Source: Microcella daejeonensis (GTDB taxonomy: Bacteria > Actinomycetota > Actinomycetes > Actinomycetales > Microbacteriaceae). From it: a stretch of DNA of 64,000 bases. The notes beneath the pieces are model-generated. The model saw only the letters and a list, made by a program, of their open reading frames with translations. It ran no database searches and was not told the origin of the DNA. Shown here in pieces: positions 30,223 through 39,601 of this stretch (position 1 is its first letter; each line of letters starts with the position of its first letter). The position numbers and the translations under genes were made by a program. The stretch is taken from the NCBI RefSeq assembly GCF_026625045.1, contig NZ_CP113089.1, positions 2,232,001-2,296,000 on the forward strand, in the 5' to 3' direction.

Positions 30223-30606
30223 CTACTTGATGAGGCGCAGCGCGAACGGGTAGCGGTAGGCCTGGCCGTCCTTCGACTTCAGGAACGCGAGGATCGAGAA
30301 GATGAGGCCGGCGATGTACGCGGCCCAGGTCACGACGTAAAAGAGGAAGCCGATGAACACGATGATCAGGATCGTGCCCACGATGTAGGCGACGATCTGG
30401 ATGCCGAGCAGGGTGATCTGGAAGTTCAGCGCCTCCTTCGACTCGGTGCGCGTGAAGGCGCCGCGATCCTTGAAGACGAGGTAGATGATGAGCGACGGCA
30501 GGATCCCGAGGATGCCGCCGAGGTGGGCGAACGAGGCCCACTGGCGGTCCTCCGCCTCGCTGAGCGGTGCGGCGGCGGCGGATGCGGGAGGGGGTGTGGC
30601 GGTCAT
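30223..30606 (-). CDS. DUF4870 domain membrane protein (paralogue)
   Basis: A 127-residue membrane protein with the same layout as its neighbour: FAHLGGILGILPSLIIYLVF, then KDRGAFTRTESKEALNFQ, IQIVAYIVGTILIIVFIGFLFY and the end QAYRYPFALRLIK. An Ala/Pro-rich cytoplasmic N-terminus precedes it. The ATG at 30606 follows GAAAGG. Tandem duplication followed by divergence is likely. Function unknown. Confidence 0.85.
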   Translation of the reverse strand: MTATPPPASAAAAPLSEAEDRQWASFAHLGGILGILPSLIIYLVFKDRGAFTRTESKEALNFQITLLGIQIVAYIVGTILIIVFIGFLFYVVTWAAYIAGLIFSILAFLKSKDGQAYRYPFALRLIK

Positions 30607-30769
30607 GGTGGGTGCCTTTCGACGCGTCGATTCGGAGGTGGTTCCGGATGGTGATGACGATCGCGCGGGGCTCCGCACGGACGGCGCCGGTCGCCCGGAG
30701 GCGCCCGCACAAGCACACGGTAGCGCCGCCGCACCGCGCGGGCAACGATCGCGGGGGCGCGAGCCGCGG

Positions 30770-30801
30770 TAGAATTGGCAGTCAGGCTTCACGAGTGCCA
30801 A
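30770..30801 (+). promoter_or_regulatory. CIRCE operator overlapping the hrcA promoter
   Basis: TTGGCAGTC (30775-30783), nine bases, then GAGTGCCAA (30793-30801) is the CIRCE inverted repeat bound by HrcA, with one mismatch between arms (G at 30780 in place of C). A -10-like TAGAAT (30770-30775) runs into the left arm, so bound HrcA would block transcription of its own operon. Confidence 0.85.
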
Positions 30802-30817
30802 CGGGAGGAGGTGGGTG

Positions 30818-31837
30818 ATGGTCTCCGAGCGCGCCATGCAGGTGCTGCAGGCGATCGTGCAGGACTACGTCTCCTCGCGCGAGCCCGTCGGCTCCAAGGG
30901 CATCGTCGAGCGCCACAGCTTCGGGGTGAGCGCGGCCACCATCCGCAACGACATGGCTCAGCTGGAGGAGGAGGAGCTCATCGCGGCGCCCCACACCTCC
31001 TCCGGCCGCGTGCCCACCGACAAGGGCTACCGGCTCTTCGTCGACCAGCTTCAGGATCTGCGCCCGCTCACCGCCGCCCAGCGCGGCGCGATCGAGGCGT
31101 TCCTCGATCAGTCCGTCGATCTCGACGACGTGTTCGGCCGCACCGTGCGTCTGCTCAGCCACCTCACGAACCAGGTCGCGCTCGTGCAGTACCCGACTCT
31201 CGGCAACGCCCGCGTGCGCCACGTCGAGCTCATCCCGATGTCGGCCACCCGCGTCATGACGGTGTTCATCACCGACGGCGGGCGCGTCGACCAGCGCATC
31301 ATCGAGCTGCCGGCCGAGACCGACGAGGTGTTCATCGGCGAGCTGCGGGCGAAGATCAACGCCTCGCTCGACGGCACCGAGCTCGTCCAGGTGCCGGATG
31401 TCGCGGCCGCCCTCCCCGCCCAGTTCGCGCCCGAGCGGCGCGCATCCGTCGCCGTCATCGCCGATTCGCTCGTCGGTCACGTGGATGCGCATCGCAGCGA
31501 TCGCCTCGTCATCGCGGGGGCGGCGAACCTCGTGCGCACCGAGGGCGACTTCGCGGGCAGCGTCTACCCGGTGCTCGAGGCGATCGAGGAGCAGGTGACG
31601 CTGCTGAAGCTGTTCCGTGAGATGGAGCTCGACCAGTTCGGCGTCTCCGCTCGCATCGGGCGCGAGAACGACGAGGTGCTGCGCGAGACCGCGGTCGTCA
31701 CGAGCGCGTACAGAGTCGGTGCAGACCGATCGGCCAAACTCGGGGTGCTGGGCCCCACTCGGATGGATTACTCGAACAACATGGCAGCCGTGCGCGCCGT
31801 CGCGCGCTACGTCTCACGGCTGCTCGGTGAGGATTAG
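30818..31837 (+). CDS. hrcA: Heat-inducible transcriptional repressor HrcA
   Basis: A 339-residue repressor that binds CIRCE sites. The winged helix-turn-helix is in the first 75 residues ([32 protein letters not shown], then [17 protein letters not shown]). The C-terminal part with [19 protein letters not shown] and [18 protein letters not shown] is the usual end. GGGAGGAGG precedes the start; GTG 30815 one codon upstream is equally possible. Its own operator is just upstream, so it is autoregulated together with dnaJ. Confidence 0.96.
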   Translation: MVSERAMQVLQAIVQDYVSSREPVGSKGIVERHSFGVSAATIRNDMAQLEEEELIAAPHTSSGRVPTDKGYRLFVDQLQDLRPLTAAQRGAIEAFLDQSVDLDDVFGRTVRLLSHLTNQVALVQYPTLGNARVRHVELIPMSATRVMTVFITDGGRVDQRIIELPAETDEVFIGELRAKINASLDGTELVQVPDVAAALPAQFAPERRASVAVIADSLVGHVDAHRSDRLVIAGAANLVRTEGDFAGSVYPVLEAIEEQVTLLKLFREMELDQFGVSARIGRENDEVLRETAVVTSAYRVGADRSAKLGVLGPTRMDYSNNMAAVRAVARYVSRLLGED

Positions 31838-31841
31838 GCAC

Positions 31842-32951
31842 GTGGCAGACCATTACGACGTTCTCGGCATCGCCCGCGATGCGAGCGCGGACGACATCAA
31901 GAAGGCGTACCGCCGGCTCGCGCGCGAGCTGCACCCCGACGTGAACCCCTCGGGCGACGCGGCGGAGCGGTTCAAGCTCGTGACGCACGCGTACGACGTG
32001 CTCAGCGATCCGCAGCAGCGCCAGCAGTACGACCTCGGCGGCTCGGGCGGCTTCGGCGGCGCGGGCGGCGGAAACTTCGGCGGCTTCGGGGACATCTTCG
32101 AGACCTTCTTCGGGGCCGGGCAGTCGCAGCGCGGGCCCCGCTCGCGCCGCGAGCGCGGGCAGGACGCCCTGCTGCGCGTCGAGGTCGAGCTCGAGGAGAT
32201 CGTCTTCGGCACGACCCGCCAGCTGGAGGTCGACACCGCGGTGCTCTGCGAGACCTGCAACGGCAGCTGCTGCTCGCCCGGCACCGAGCCGGCCACCTGC
32301 GACATCTGCCGCGGCTCGGGGCAGATCCAGCGCACCGTGCGCAGCCTGCTCGGCAACGTCATGACCTCGAGCCCCTGCGGCACGTGCCGCGGCTACGGCA
32401 CGGTCATCCCCAGCCCCTGCCCCACCTGTGCGGGCCAGGGCCGGGTGCGCGCTCGGCGCACCATCCCCGTCGAGATCCCCGCGGGGGTCGACACGGGCCT
32501 GCGCATCCAGATGCCCGGGCAGGGCGAGGTCGGCCCGGCCGGCGGCCCGAACGGCGACCTGTTCCTCGAGATCAAGGTCAAGACCCACGACACCTTCAGT
32601 CGATCGGGCGACGACCTGCTCGCGACGCTCGAGGTGCAGATGACGGACGCCATCCTGGGTACCACGGCGACTCTCGCCTCGCTCGACGGCGATGTCAGCG
32701 TCGAGATCAAGCCGGGCACGCAGAGCGCCGAGATCATCACGATCAAGGAGCGCGGCATCACGCGCCTTCGCGGCAGCGGTCGCGGCGATCTCAAGGTCGG
32801 CGTGCAGGTCGTGACCCCGGTGCGGCTCAACTCGAAGGAGACGAAGCTCGTCCAGGACTTCGCGAACAGCCGCCGCCCCATCCCGCCGCAGTTCTCCACC
32901 TTCCAGCAGGGGCTGTTCTCCAAGCTGCGCGACCGCTTCCTCCACCTCTAG
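31842..32951 (+). CDS. dnaJ: Chaperone protein DnaJ
   Basis: A 369-residue co-chaperone that stimulates DnaK. The J domain has [21 protein letters not shown] and the HPD tripeptide (ELHPDVNPS, about residue 32). A Gly/Phe-rich linker follows ([19 protein letters not shown]). The zinc region has four Cys pairs: [30 protein letters not shown]; the first ends in SC where the usual pattern has SG. GTG start five bases after hrcA. This is the HrcA-linked dnaJ typical of Actinobacteria. Confidence 0.95.
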   Translation: MADHYDVLGIARDASADDIKKAYRRLARELHPDVNPSGDAAERFKLVTHAYDVLSDPQQRQQYDLGGSGGFGGAGGGNFGGFGDIFETFFGAGQSQRGPRSRRERGQDALLRVEVELEEIVFGTTRQLEVDTAVLCETCNGSCCSPGTEPATCDICRGSGQIQRTVRSLLGNVMTSSPCGTCRGYGTVIPSPCPTCAGQGRVRARRTIPVEIPAGVDTGLRIQMPGQGEVGPAGGPNGDLFLEIKVKTHDTFSRSGDDLLATLEVQMTDAILGTTATLASLDGDVSVEIKPGTQSAEIITIKERGITRLRGSGRGDLKVGVQVVTPVRLNSKETKLVQDFANSRRPIPPQFSTFQQGLFSKLRDRFLHL

Positions 32952-32960
32952 GCCGCCGGC

Positions 32961-33725
32961 GTGGCCCACTTCTACCTCGACGAGTCGCTCGTCGAGCCCG
33001 AGGGCCCGGGTGGGGTCGTCGCGCTGCGGGGGGCGGATGCCCGGCATGCCGTCACCGTCGCCCGACTCCGCACGGGCGAGCGCGTGGCGATCGGCGACGG
33101 GGCGGGCCTCGTCGTCGAGGGCGAGGTCGTGCAGTCGGATCGTGACGAGGTGCTGCTGCGTGCCGAGTCGATCCGGCACGAGCCCGAGCCGAGCCCGCGG
33201 CTCACGCTCGTGCAGGCGCTCGCCAAGGGCGACCGCGACGAGCTCGCCGTGCAGGCCGCGACCGAGCTCGGCGTCGACGGGGTGCAGCCCTGGCAGTCCG
33301 CCCGCAGCGTCTCGCGCTGGGAGGGCGCGAAGGCCGAGAAGGGCCGCGCGCGCTGGCAGACGATCGTGCGCGAGGCGAGCAAGCAGGCCGTCCGCGCGCA
33401 CGTGCCGGTCGTCGCGCCCGTGACCGCCACCGCCTCTCTCGCGCGGCGCATCGAGCAGGGCGCCCCGACGACCCTCGCGCTCGTGCTCGATCCGCTCGGC
33501 ACCACGGCGCTCAGCGCGCTCGACGCCGCGGCGCTCGGGGAGCCGGCGGGCGTCACCGAGATCCTGCTCGTCGTCGGCCCCGAGGGCGGCATCACCCCGG
33601 AGGAGTTCGCGGCCCTCGAGCGGGCGGGCGCCCGCCGCGTGCGCCTCGGCGCGACGGTGCTGCGCACCTCCACCGCCGGTCCCGCGGCGATCGCGGTGCT
33701 CTCCGCCGCGCTCGGCCGCTGGTAG
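32961..33725 (+). CDS. rsmE: 16S rRNA (uracil-1498-N3)-methyltransferase
   Basis: A 254-residue SPOUT-type methyltransferase. The N-terminal PUA-like part (DARHAVTVARLRTGE) is followed by the knotted catalytic domain, with QALAKGDRDELAVQAATELG, VVGPEGGITPEEFAALE and VRLGATVLRTSTAGPAAI (the SAM-binding knot). It methylates U1498 of 16S rRNA. It starts nine bases after dnaJ, an arrangement common in Actinobacteria and Firmicutes. Confidence 0.94.
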   Translation: MAHFYLDESLVEPEGPGGVVALRGADARHAVTVARLRTGERVAIGDGAGLVVEGEVVQSDRDEVLLRAESIRHEPEPSPRLTLVQALAKGDRDELAVQAATELGVDGVQPWQSARSVSRWEGAKAEKGRARWQTIVREASKQAVRAHVPVVAPVTATASLARRIEQGAPTTLALVLDPLGTTALSALDAAALGEPAGVTEILLVVGPEGGITPEEFAALERAGARRVRLGATVLRTSTAGPAAIAVLSAALGRW

Positions 33726-33729
33726 CCCG

Positions 33730-34515
33730 GTGACCGATCGGGTCGACCTCTCCGCGCAGCTGCTGCGCGCGGACGCCCCGCTCCCGGACGCCCTGCGCGC
33801 TCTGGCTGCCCGTCTCGCGCCCGACTCCCGCGTCATCCCGGTCTGGCGCAACGGCCTCGGCGGGCTCACGGTGCGGCTCGACCCGCATCGCGCCCGCGCC
33901 TCGCTCATCCTCAAGTGGAGCCCGGCCGGCCGCGAGGTCGCCCTCGCCGACGAGCGGGCCCGCCTCGACTGGGCGGGTCGCTACCACCCCGTGCCCCGGG
34001 TGCTGGATGCGGGCGAGGCCGACGACGGCGCGGGCGGCTCCGCCGAGTGGATGCTCACCGCGGCCCTGCCCGGCGACTCGGCCGTGAGCGACCGCTGGCG
34101 CGCCGATCCCCGCACGGCGGTGCGGGCGATCGGCGCCGGGCTCCGCCGGCTGCACGAGGCGCTGCCCGTGGCCGAGTGCCCCTTCGCCGGGCCCCGGCTC
34201 GACGGGGAGCCCGCTGTCGAGCATCCCGTGGTCGCCCACGGCGACGCCTGCGCGCCGAACACCCTGCTCGACGCCGAGGGCGCGTTCCTCGCCCACGTCG
34301 ATCTCGGCGCCCTCGGCGCGGCCGACCGCTGGTCGGATCTCGCGATCGCCTCGATGTCGCTGGAGTGGAACTACGGCACCGGCTGGGAGGAGACGTTCTT
34401 CGACGCCTACGGCATCGAGCGCGACGAGCGGCTCATCCGCCGCTGGCGCGAGCGCTGGAACGCTGACAGCGAACCGGCAGGAGGCGGCGGGAGCACCGTC
34501 GGCGGCTCGCTCTAG
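33730..34515 (+). CDS. Aminoglycoside 3'-phosphotransferase-like kinase
   Basis: A 261-residue kinase of the APH fold. VVAHGDACAPNTLL (about residue 168) is the catalytic loop, HGDxxxxN, and AHVDLGALGAADRWSDLAIA (about 190) holds the metal-binding DLG-type motif followed by the ADRW/DLA box found in APH(3') enzymes. The nucleotide-binding Lys is probably in ASLILKWSP. It lies in a housekeeping operon four bases after rsmE, so a native small-molecule substrate is as likely as antibiotic modification; resistance should not be assumed. Confidence 0.75.
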   Translation: MTDRVDLSAQLLRADAPLPDALRALAARLAPDSRVIPVWRNGLGGLTVRLDPHRARASLILKWSPAGREVALADERARLDWAGRYHPVPRVLDAGEADDGAGGSAEWMLTAALPGDSAVSDRWRADPRTAVRAIGAGLRRLHEALPVAECPFAGPRLDGEPAVEHPVVAHGDACAPNTLLDAEGAFLAHVDLGALGAADRWSDLAIASMSLEWNYGTGWEETFFDAYGIERDERLIRRWRERWNADSEPAGGGGSTVGGSL

Positions 34516-34518
34516 ACT
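34513..34518 (+). promoter_or_regulatory. Candidate -10 element for a leaderless HIT-gene transcript
   Basis: TAGACT, which also contains the stop codon of the preceding kinase gene, ends seven bases before the ATG at 34526. Confidence 0.4.
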
Positions 34519-34525
34519 TGAGGCC

Positions 34526-34882
34526 ATGAGCACCGAGCCGTCGCCGAGCATCTTCAGCCGCATCGTCGCGCGCGAGATCCCGGCCGAGATCGTGCACGAG
34601 ACCGAGCGGGTCATCGCGTTCCGAGACATCGCCCCGCAGGCGCCCGTGCACCTGCTCGTGGTGCCCAAGACCGAGCAGTACCGCGACGTCGTCGAGCTCG
34701 CGGCGGGCGACCCCGCGCTGCTGGCCGAGCTCGTCGCGACCGCGCGCAGCCTGGCCGAGAGCCACGCCGACGGCGACTTCCGGCTCGTGTTCAACACCGG
34801 CGAGAGCGCCGGGCAGACGGTGTTCCACGTGCACGCGCACGTGCTCGCCGGGGGAGTGCACGAGGGCTCGCTTGCCGGCTGA
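34526..34882 (+). CDS. HIT domain nucleotide hydrolase
   Basis: A 118-residue histidine-triad protein. IFSRIVAREIPAEIVHE opens the fold and QTVFHVHAHVLAGG carries the HxHxHxx triad. It belongs to the HinT-like branch that hydrolyses nucleoside phosphoramidates or aminoacyl-adenylates. It overlaps the PhoH gene by eleven bases. Small size and motif are typical. Confidence 0.9.
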   Translation: MSTEPSPSIFSRIVAREIPAEIVHETERVIAFRDIAPQAPVHLLVVPKTEQYRDVVELAAGDPALLAELVATARSLAESHADGDFRLVFNTGESAGQTVFHVHAHVLAGGVHEGSLAG

Positions 34883-35978
34883 CGACGCGACCACACCCGC
34901 CCCGCCCGGCTCGCGCGCCGAGCTCGAGGTCGACGGCGTCGCCATGGTGCAGCTGCTCGGCCCGCAGGATCGTCTTCTGCGCACGCTCGAGCAGCAGCAT
35001 CCCGACCTCGCCGTGCACGTGCGCGGCAACCTCATCACCCTCGAGGGCGAGCCCTCGCAGGTACAAGCGGCCACCACGCTGGTCGAGGAGCTCATCACCA
35101 TGGTTCGCAACGGACACGAACTCGGCCCCACCGAGGTGGCCAGCTCGGCGAGGATCATCGCCGAGGGCGCCGGCAGCCCGGCGGAGGTGCTGAGCCAGTC
35201 GATCCTCACGAGCCGCGGCAAGAGCATCCGCCCGAAGACGCTCGGGCAGAAGTCGTACGTCGACGCGATCGACCTCAACACGATCGTCTTCGGCATCGGC
35301 CCCGCCGGTACCGGCAAGACCTACCTGGCGATGGCGAAGGCCGTGCAGGCGCTGCAGCGCAAGGAGGTCGACCGCATCATCCTCACGCGGCCGGCCGTCG
35401 AGGCGGGCGAGCGGCTCGGGTTCCTCCCCGGCACGCTCACCGACAAGATCGACCCGTACCTGCGGCCGCTCTACGACGCGCTCAACGAGATGATGGATCC
35501 GGAGCTCGTGCCGAAGCTGCTCACGACCGGTGTCGTCGAGGTGGCGCCGCTCGCCTACATGCGCGGCCGCACGCTCAACAACTCTTTCATCGTGCTCGAC
35601 GAGGCGCAGAACACGACGCCCGAGCAGATGAAGATGTTCCTCACGCGTTTGGGCTTCGGCTCGAAGATGGTCGTCACGGGCGACATCACGCAGGTCGACC
35701 TGCCGGTCGGCGCGAGCGGGCTGCAGCTCGTCACGCGCGTGCTCGACCGCATGGACGAGATCCACTTCGCCCGCCTCACCAGCGACGACGTGGTGCGGCA
35801 CTCGCTCGTCGGCCGAATCGTCGACGCCTACACCAAGTACGACGCCGAGAAGCAGGCGCAGCAGCACGCGCGCGAGGCCGGCGGCTCGGGCGAGGGCGAG
35901 AACCGCGCCGCGCGCCGGGCCGGCGCGAACCGCGACCGCCAGACCCAGCGCCGCGACCCCCGACCGAGAGGCTGGTAG
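34872..35978 (+). CDS. PhoH family ATPase
   Basis: A 368-residue P-loop protein. Walker A is [19 protein letters not shown] (about residue 140) and Walker B is [15 protein letters not shown] (about 240), with [13 protein letters not shown] after it. The N-terminal [24 protein letters not shown] region is the usual KH-like part. It is the PhoH paired with YbeY in many bacteria, probably acting in RNA processing. The track start is TTG 34872 inside the HIT gene; ATG 34944 is an alternative but would remove conserved sequence. The last 50 residues are basic and low-complexity. Confidence 0.9.
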   Translation: MPADDATTPAPPGSRAELEVDGVAMVQLLGPQDRLLRTLEQQHPDLAVHVRGNLITLEGEPSQVQAATTLVEELITMVRNGHELGPTEVASSARIIAEGAGSPAEVLSQSILTSRGKSIRPKTLGQKSYVDAIDLNTIVFGIGPAGTGKTYLAMAKAVQALQRKEVDRIILTRPAVEAGERLGFLPGTLTDKIDPYLRPLYDALNEMMDPELVPKLLTTGVVEVAPLAYMRGRTLNNSFIVLDEAQNTTPEQMKMFLTRLGFGSKMVVTGDITQVDLPVGASGLQLVTRVLDRMDEIHFARLTSDDVVRHSLVGRIVDAYTKYDAEKQAQQHAREAGGSGEGENRAARRAGANRDRQTQRRDPRPRGW

Positions 35979-35981
35979 ACC

Positions 35982-36449
35982 ATGGCCGTCGAGATCAACA
36001 ACGAGTCGGGCATCCCCGTCGATGAGGCCGCCCTGCAGCGCCTCGCCTTCCACGCCTTCGAGTACCTGAACGTGCACCAGGACGCCGAGCTCGCGATCGT
36101 GCTCGTCGACGAGGGCGCCATGGAGCAGCTGCACCTGCAGTGGATGGACGAGCCCGGGCCGACCGACGTGCTGAGCTTCCCCATGGACGAGCTGCGCCCC
36201 GGCAGCGACGAGGAGCCGACGCCGCCCGGACTGCTGGGCGACATCGTGCTCTGCCCGCAGGTGGCGATCGGCCAGGCCGAGACCGCGGGGCACTCGACCC
36301 AGGACGAGCTGCTGCTGCTGACCACGCACGGCCTGCTGCACCTGCTCGGCTTCGACCACGCGGAGCCGGAGGAGGAGAAGGAGATGTTCGGCATCCAGCG
36401 CGACGTGCTCGTCGGCTTCACCCTCGCCGAGCGCCGCCGAGCGCGATGA
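35982..36449 (+). CDS. ybeY: Endoribonuclease YbeY
   Basis: A 155-residue metal-dependent RNase for 16S rRNA maturation and ribosome quality control. THGLLHLLGFDHAEPEEEKEMF includes the HxxxHxxxxxH zinc motif (as HGLLHLLGFDH). PTDVLSFPMDE and LLGDIVLCPQVA are the other family motifs. Starts three bases after phoH; its TGA overlaps the next ATG. Confidence 0.95.
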   Translation: MAVEINNESGIPVDEAALQRLAFHAFEYLNVHQDAELAIVLVDEGAMEQLHLQWMDEPGPTDVLSFPMDELRPGSDEEPTPPGLLGDIVLCPQVAIGQAETAGHSTQDELLLLTTHGLLHLLGFDHAEPEEEKEMFGIQRDVLVGFTLAERRRAR

Positions 36450-37762
36450 TCACCGCCGTCTTCTTCATCGTCGCCGCCCTGCTCGTCGCCTTCGGCGGTC
36501 TCATGGCGGCCATCGACGCGGCCCTCGGCTCGGTCAGCCGCACCGACATGGTCGACCTGGCCTCGCAGAAGAAGAACCCGCGCACCCTCCTCGCCGTCGC
36601 GAACGAGGTCGGCGCCCACGTCAACGCGGTCAACTTCCTCCGCATCGTCGCCGAGACGATCGCGGCGGTGCTCGTGACCCTCGCGTTCGCGCGCCTCATC
36701 GACGAGTGGTGGTGGGCCCTCGCGGTGAGCGCGCTCATCATGATCGCCGTCTCGTTCATCCTCGTCGGCTCGAGCCCGCGCAGCGTCGGCCGCACCCACC
36801 CCCGGCCTCTCCTGCGGGTCACGGGCGGCCTCATCCGCGGCGTGCGCCTCGCGATCGGGCCGCTCGCCGACGCGCTCGTCGCGATCGGCAACCGGGTGAC
36901 GCCCGGCCGGCCCCGCAGTGCGACCTTCTCGAGCGAGGAGCAGCTGCTGAGCATGGTCGACGAGGCCACCGATCTCGAGGTGCTCGAGAAGGAGGACCGC
37001 GAGCTCATCCACTCGATCTTCGAGTTCAACGACACGATCGTGCGCGAGGTGATGCTGCCCCGCACCGACATGGTGACGCTCGAGCGCGACGCGACGGTCT
37101 CCGACGCGATGGGTCTGTTCCTCGCGCGCGGCGTCTCGCGCATCCCCGTCATCGGCGACGACACGGACGACGTGCTCGGCGTCGTGTACCTGCGTGACGC
37201 CTCCCGCATGGCCTTCGAGACGCCGGAGGCCTGCGCGACGACGCTCGTCGAGAGCGTCGCGAAGCCCGCCCTCTTCCTGCCGGAGTCGAAGAAGGCCGAC
37301 GACGCGCTGCGGCAGCTGCAGCTGGAGTCGAACCACCTCGCCCTCGTCGTCGACGAGTACGGCGGCATCGCCGGTCTCGTGACGATGGAGGACCTCATCG
37401 AGGAGCTCGTCGGCGAGATCAGCGACGAGTACGACCGCGAGACGGCGGCCTCCGAGCAGCTGTCCGAGAACCTCTTCCGCGTCAGCGCGCGCATGCCCGT
37501 CGACGAGCTTGGCGACCTGTTCGGCATCGAGCTCGACGACGACGACGTCGACACGGTGGGCGGCCTCCTCACCAAGCACCTCGGCCGGCTCCCCGTGGCC
37601 GGATCGAGCACGAGCATCGACGGGCTGCAGCTCACGGCCGAGCGCACGGAGGGCCGTCGCAAGCGCGTCGTGACCGTGCTCGTCGAGGCCGATCAGACGC
37701 TGCTGGATGCCCGGCGCGCGTTCTCGGAGGACGAGCAGACGCTCGTGGAGGAGCAGGCATGA
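36446..37762 (+). CDS. CNNM/CorC-type transporter with CBS domains
   Basis: A 438-residue membrane protein. The N-terminal DUF21-like region has about three to four hydrophobic segments (FFIVAALLVAFGGLMAAID, TIAAVLVTLAFARLI, ALAVSALIMIAVSFILVGS). Two CBS domains follow (IVREVMLPRTDMVTLERDATVSDAM, then VVYLRDASRMAF and HLALVVDEYGGIAGLVTMEDLIEELVGEI), and a C-terminal CorC_HlyC domain. Quoted stretches are partial. Likely involved in Mg2+/Co2+ handling. ATGA overlaps at both ends tie it to ybeY and era. Confidence 0.9.
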   Translation: MITAVFFIVAALLVAFGGLMAAIDAALGSVSRTDMVDLASQKKNPRTLLAVANEVGAHVNAVNFLRIVAETIAAVLVTLAFARLIDEWWWALAVSALIMIAVSFILVGSSPRSVGRTHPRPLLRVTGGLIRGVRLAIGPLADALVAIGNRVTPGRPRSATFSSEEQLLSMVDEATDLEVLEKEDRELIHSIFEFNDTIVREVMLPRTDMVTLERDATVSDAMGLFLARGVSRIPVIGDDTDDVLGVVYLRDASRMAFETPEACATTLVESVAKPALFLPESKKADDALRQLQLESNHLALVVDEYGGIAGLVTMEDLIEELVGEISDEYDRETAASEQLSENLFRVSARMPVDELGDLFGIELDDDDVDTVGGLLTKHLGRLPVAGSSTSIDGLQLTAERTEGRRKRVVTVLVEADQTLLDARRAFSEDEQTLVEEQA

Positions 37763-38694
37763 GCGCAGCATCCCGCGATGAGAGCCCGACCGGCCCCGCC
37801 GCCGGCACCCCGGAGCACCGCGCCGGCTTCGTCACCTTCGTCGGCCGCCCCAACGTCGGCAAGTCGACCCTGACCAACGCCCTCGTCGGCGAGAAGGTCG
37901 CCATCACCTCCTCGAAGCCGCAGACGACGCGCCGCGCCATCCGCGGCATCGTGCACCGCCCGCACGGTCAGCTCATCGTCGTCGACACACCGGGCTTGCA
38001 CCGCCCGCGCACCCTGCTCGGCGAGCGCCTCAATTCGGTCGTGCAGACGACCCTCGGCGACGTCGACGTCATCGGCTTCTGCGTGCCCGCGACCGAGGCG
38101 ATCGGCCCGGGCGACAAGTACATCAACGAGCAGCTCGAGTCGTTCCCGCGCACGCGCAAGGTCGCGATCGTCACGAAGACCGACGCCGCCGGCCCCGCGC
38201 GGGTCGCCGAGCAGCTGCTCGCCGTCTCGCGCCTGCGCGACTGGGACGAGATCATCCCGCTCTCCGCCGTCACGGGCGACCAGGTGGAGCTGCTGCTCGA
38301 CCACCTGCTCGCCCTGATGCCGATGTCGCCGCCCCTCTACGGCGACGAGGCGCGCACCGACGAGACCGAGGACGACCGCATCTCCGAGCTCATCCGCGAG
38401 GCCGCGCTGGAGGGCGTGAGCGACGAGCTGCCGCACTCGCTCGCCGTGACGGTCGACGAGATCGACGAGCGCGACGACGGCCTGCTGCAGATCTTCGCCA
38501 ACGTCTGGGTCGAGCGCGACAGCCAGAAGGGCATCATCATCGGCCACCGCGGCGCCCGCCTCGGCGAGGTCGGCGCGCGGGCCCGCGGCGAGATCGAGAA
38601 GCTGCTGGGCCGCCGCGTGTTCCTCAAGCTGCACGTCAAGGTCGCCAAGGAGTGGCAGCGCGACCCGAAGCAGTTGGGGCGGCTCGGCTTCTAG
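37759..38694 (+). CDS. era: GTPase Era
   Basis: A 311-residue ribosome-assembly GTPase. G motifs: GRPNVGKSTLTNAL (G1), TTRRAIRG (G2), VDTPGLHRP (G3), TKTD (G4). The C-terminal KH domain has IIIGHRGARLGEVGARAR. It binds the 3' end of 16S rRNA. ATGA overlap with the CNNM gene. Its stop overlaps, tail to tail, the stop of the response regulator gene (CTAG). Confidence 0.96.
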   Translation: MSAASRDESPTGPAAGTPEHRAGFVTFVGRPNVGKSTLTNALVGEKVAITSSKPQTTRRAIRGIVHRPHGQLIVVDTPGLHRPRTLLGERLNSVVQTTLGDVDVIGFCVPATEAIGPGDKYINEQLESFPRTRKVAIVTKTDAAGPARVAEQLLAVSRLRDWDEIIPLSAVTGDQVELLLDHLLALMPMSPPLYGDEARTDETEDDRISELIREAALEGVSDELPHSLAVTVDEIDERDDGLLQIFANVWVERDSQKGIIIGHRGARLGEVGARARGEIEKLLGRRVFLKLHVKVAKEWQRDPKQLGRLGF

Positions 38695-39401
38695 GGCCCG
38701 CCGCCCGCCCGCCGAGGCAGCAGCCCGTGGTCGTGCGCGTAGAGCACGACCTGCACGCGGTCGCGCAGGGCCAGCTTCGCGAGGATGCGGCCGACGTGCG
38801 ACTTCACCGTCGCCTCGCTGACGAACTCGCGGGCGGCGATCTCGGCGTTGCTCAGGCCCGCGGCGACGGCGGCGAAGATCTCGCGCTCGCGCGGGCTGAG
38901 CGCGTCGAGCGCGGCGGGGTCGGCGGCGCGGCCGGCGGGGGCGGGATGCTCGGCGCGAGCATCCACGTGGGCCAGCAGGTCGCCGATCGCCCCCGGCGCG
39001 ACCACCGCGTGCCCGCCGTGCACCGCCCGGACGGCGGCGAGCAGGAACTCGGGCTCGGCGTCCTTCAGCAGGAACCCGCTCGCCCCGGCGCGGATCGCCC
39101 GCAGCGCGGCGTCGTCGAGGTCGAAGGTCGTGAGCACGATGACGCGCGGCGGGGTGCGGCCGTTCGCGGCGGCGTCGCGCAGGATGCCCGCCGTGCCCGC
39201 GATGCCGTCGGTGCCCGGCATCCGGATGTCCATGAGCACGACGTCCGGCGCCGTCTGCTGCGCCGTCGTGACCGCGGCAGCGCCGTCGCCGGCCTCGCCG
39301 ACGACCCGCAGGTCGGGCTGCGAGTCGATGAGCATCGCCATGCCGCGGCGGAACAGCGGCTGATCGTCGACGAGCAGCACGCCGATCGGGTGCGGGCTCA
39401 T
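38691..39401 (-). CDS. LuxR/NarL-family response regulator
   Basis: A 236-residue DNA-binding response regulator. The receiver domain has GVLLVDDQPLFRRGM, the phosphorylation Asp in DVVLMDIRMPGTDG (about residue 54), and the conserved Lys in GASGFLLKDAEP. The C-terminal LuxR helix-turn-helix is LSPREREIFAAVAAGLSNAEIA followed by EATVKSHVGRILAKL. Its ATG overlaps the stop of a 67-codon gene that itself overlaps the sensor kinase. A likely binding site is at 40890-40905. Confidence 0.93.
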   Translation of the reverse strand: MSPHPIGVLLVDDQPLFRRGMAMLIDSQPDLRVVGEAGDGAAAVTTAQQTAPDVVLMDIRMPGTDGIAGTAGILRDAAANGRTPPRVIVLTTFDLDDAALRAIRAGASGFLLKDAEPEFLLAAVRAVHGGHAVVAPGAIGDLLAHVDARAEHPAPAGRAADPAALDALSPREREIFAAVAAGLSNAEIAAREFVSEATVKSHVGRILAKLALRDRVQVVLYAHDHGLLPRRAGGGP

Positions 39402-39601
39402 CGCCTGAACGCCCGTCCGAGGAACCAGGGCAGGGCGATCGCGAGATCGCCGCGGCGGCGGGGCACGGTGAGCACGATGATGCGCACGGCTCCGGGTGCG
39501 GTCCCGGCGTTCGCGGGCGCTGCGGGTGCTGCGGGTCCGATGGGTGCTGCGGGTGCCGGAGGATCGGCCGGGGCGGGCGCGGGGGTGCCGGCGGCGGTCA
39601 T
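39398..39601 (-). CDS. 67-residue small protein coupled between sensor kinase and response regulator
   Basis: The ATG overlaps the kinase stop (ATGA, 39598-39601) and its own TGA overlaps the regulator ATG (ATGA, 39398-39401). The first 37 residues are Pro/Ala-rich; the rest is AVRIIVLTVPRRRGDLAIALPWFLGRAFRR in two halves (VRIIVLTVPRRR and GDLAIALPWFLGRAFRR), basic and amphipathic. I do not recognise it. The double four-base overlap and same-strand order argue that it is translated. Confidence 0.55.
   Translation of the reverse strand: MTAAGTPAPAPADPPAPAAPIGPAAPAAPANAGTAPGAVRIIVLTVPRRRGDLAIALPWFLGRAFRR

Noticed and set aside
33730..34515. Acquired antibiotic-resistance gene
   Set aside because: Base composition and codon use match the neighbours and no mobile element is near, so acquisition is not supported.
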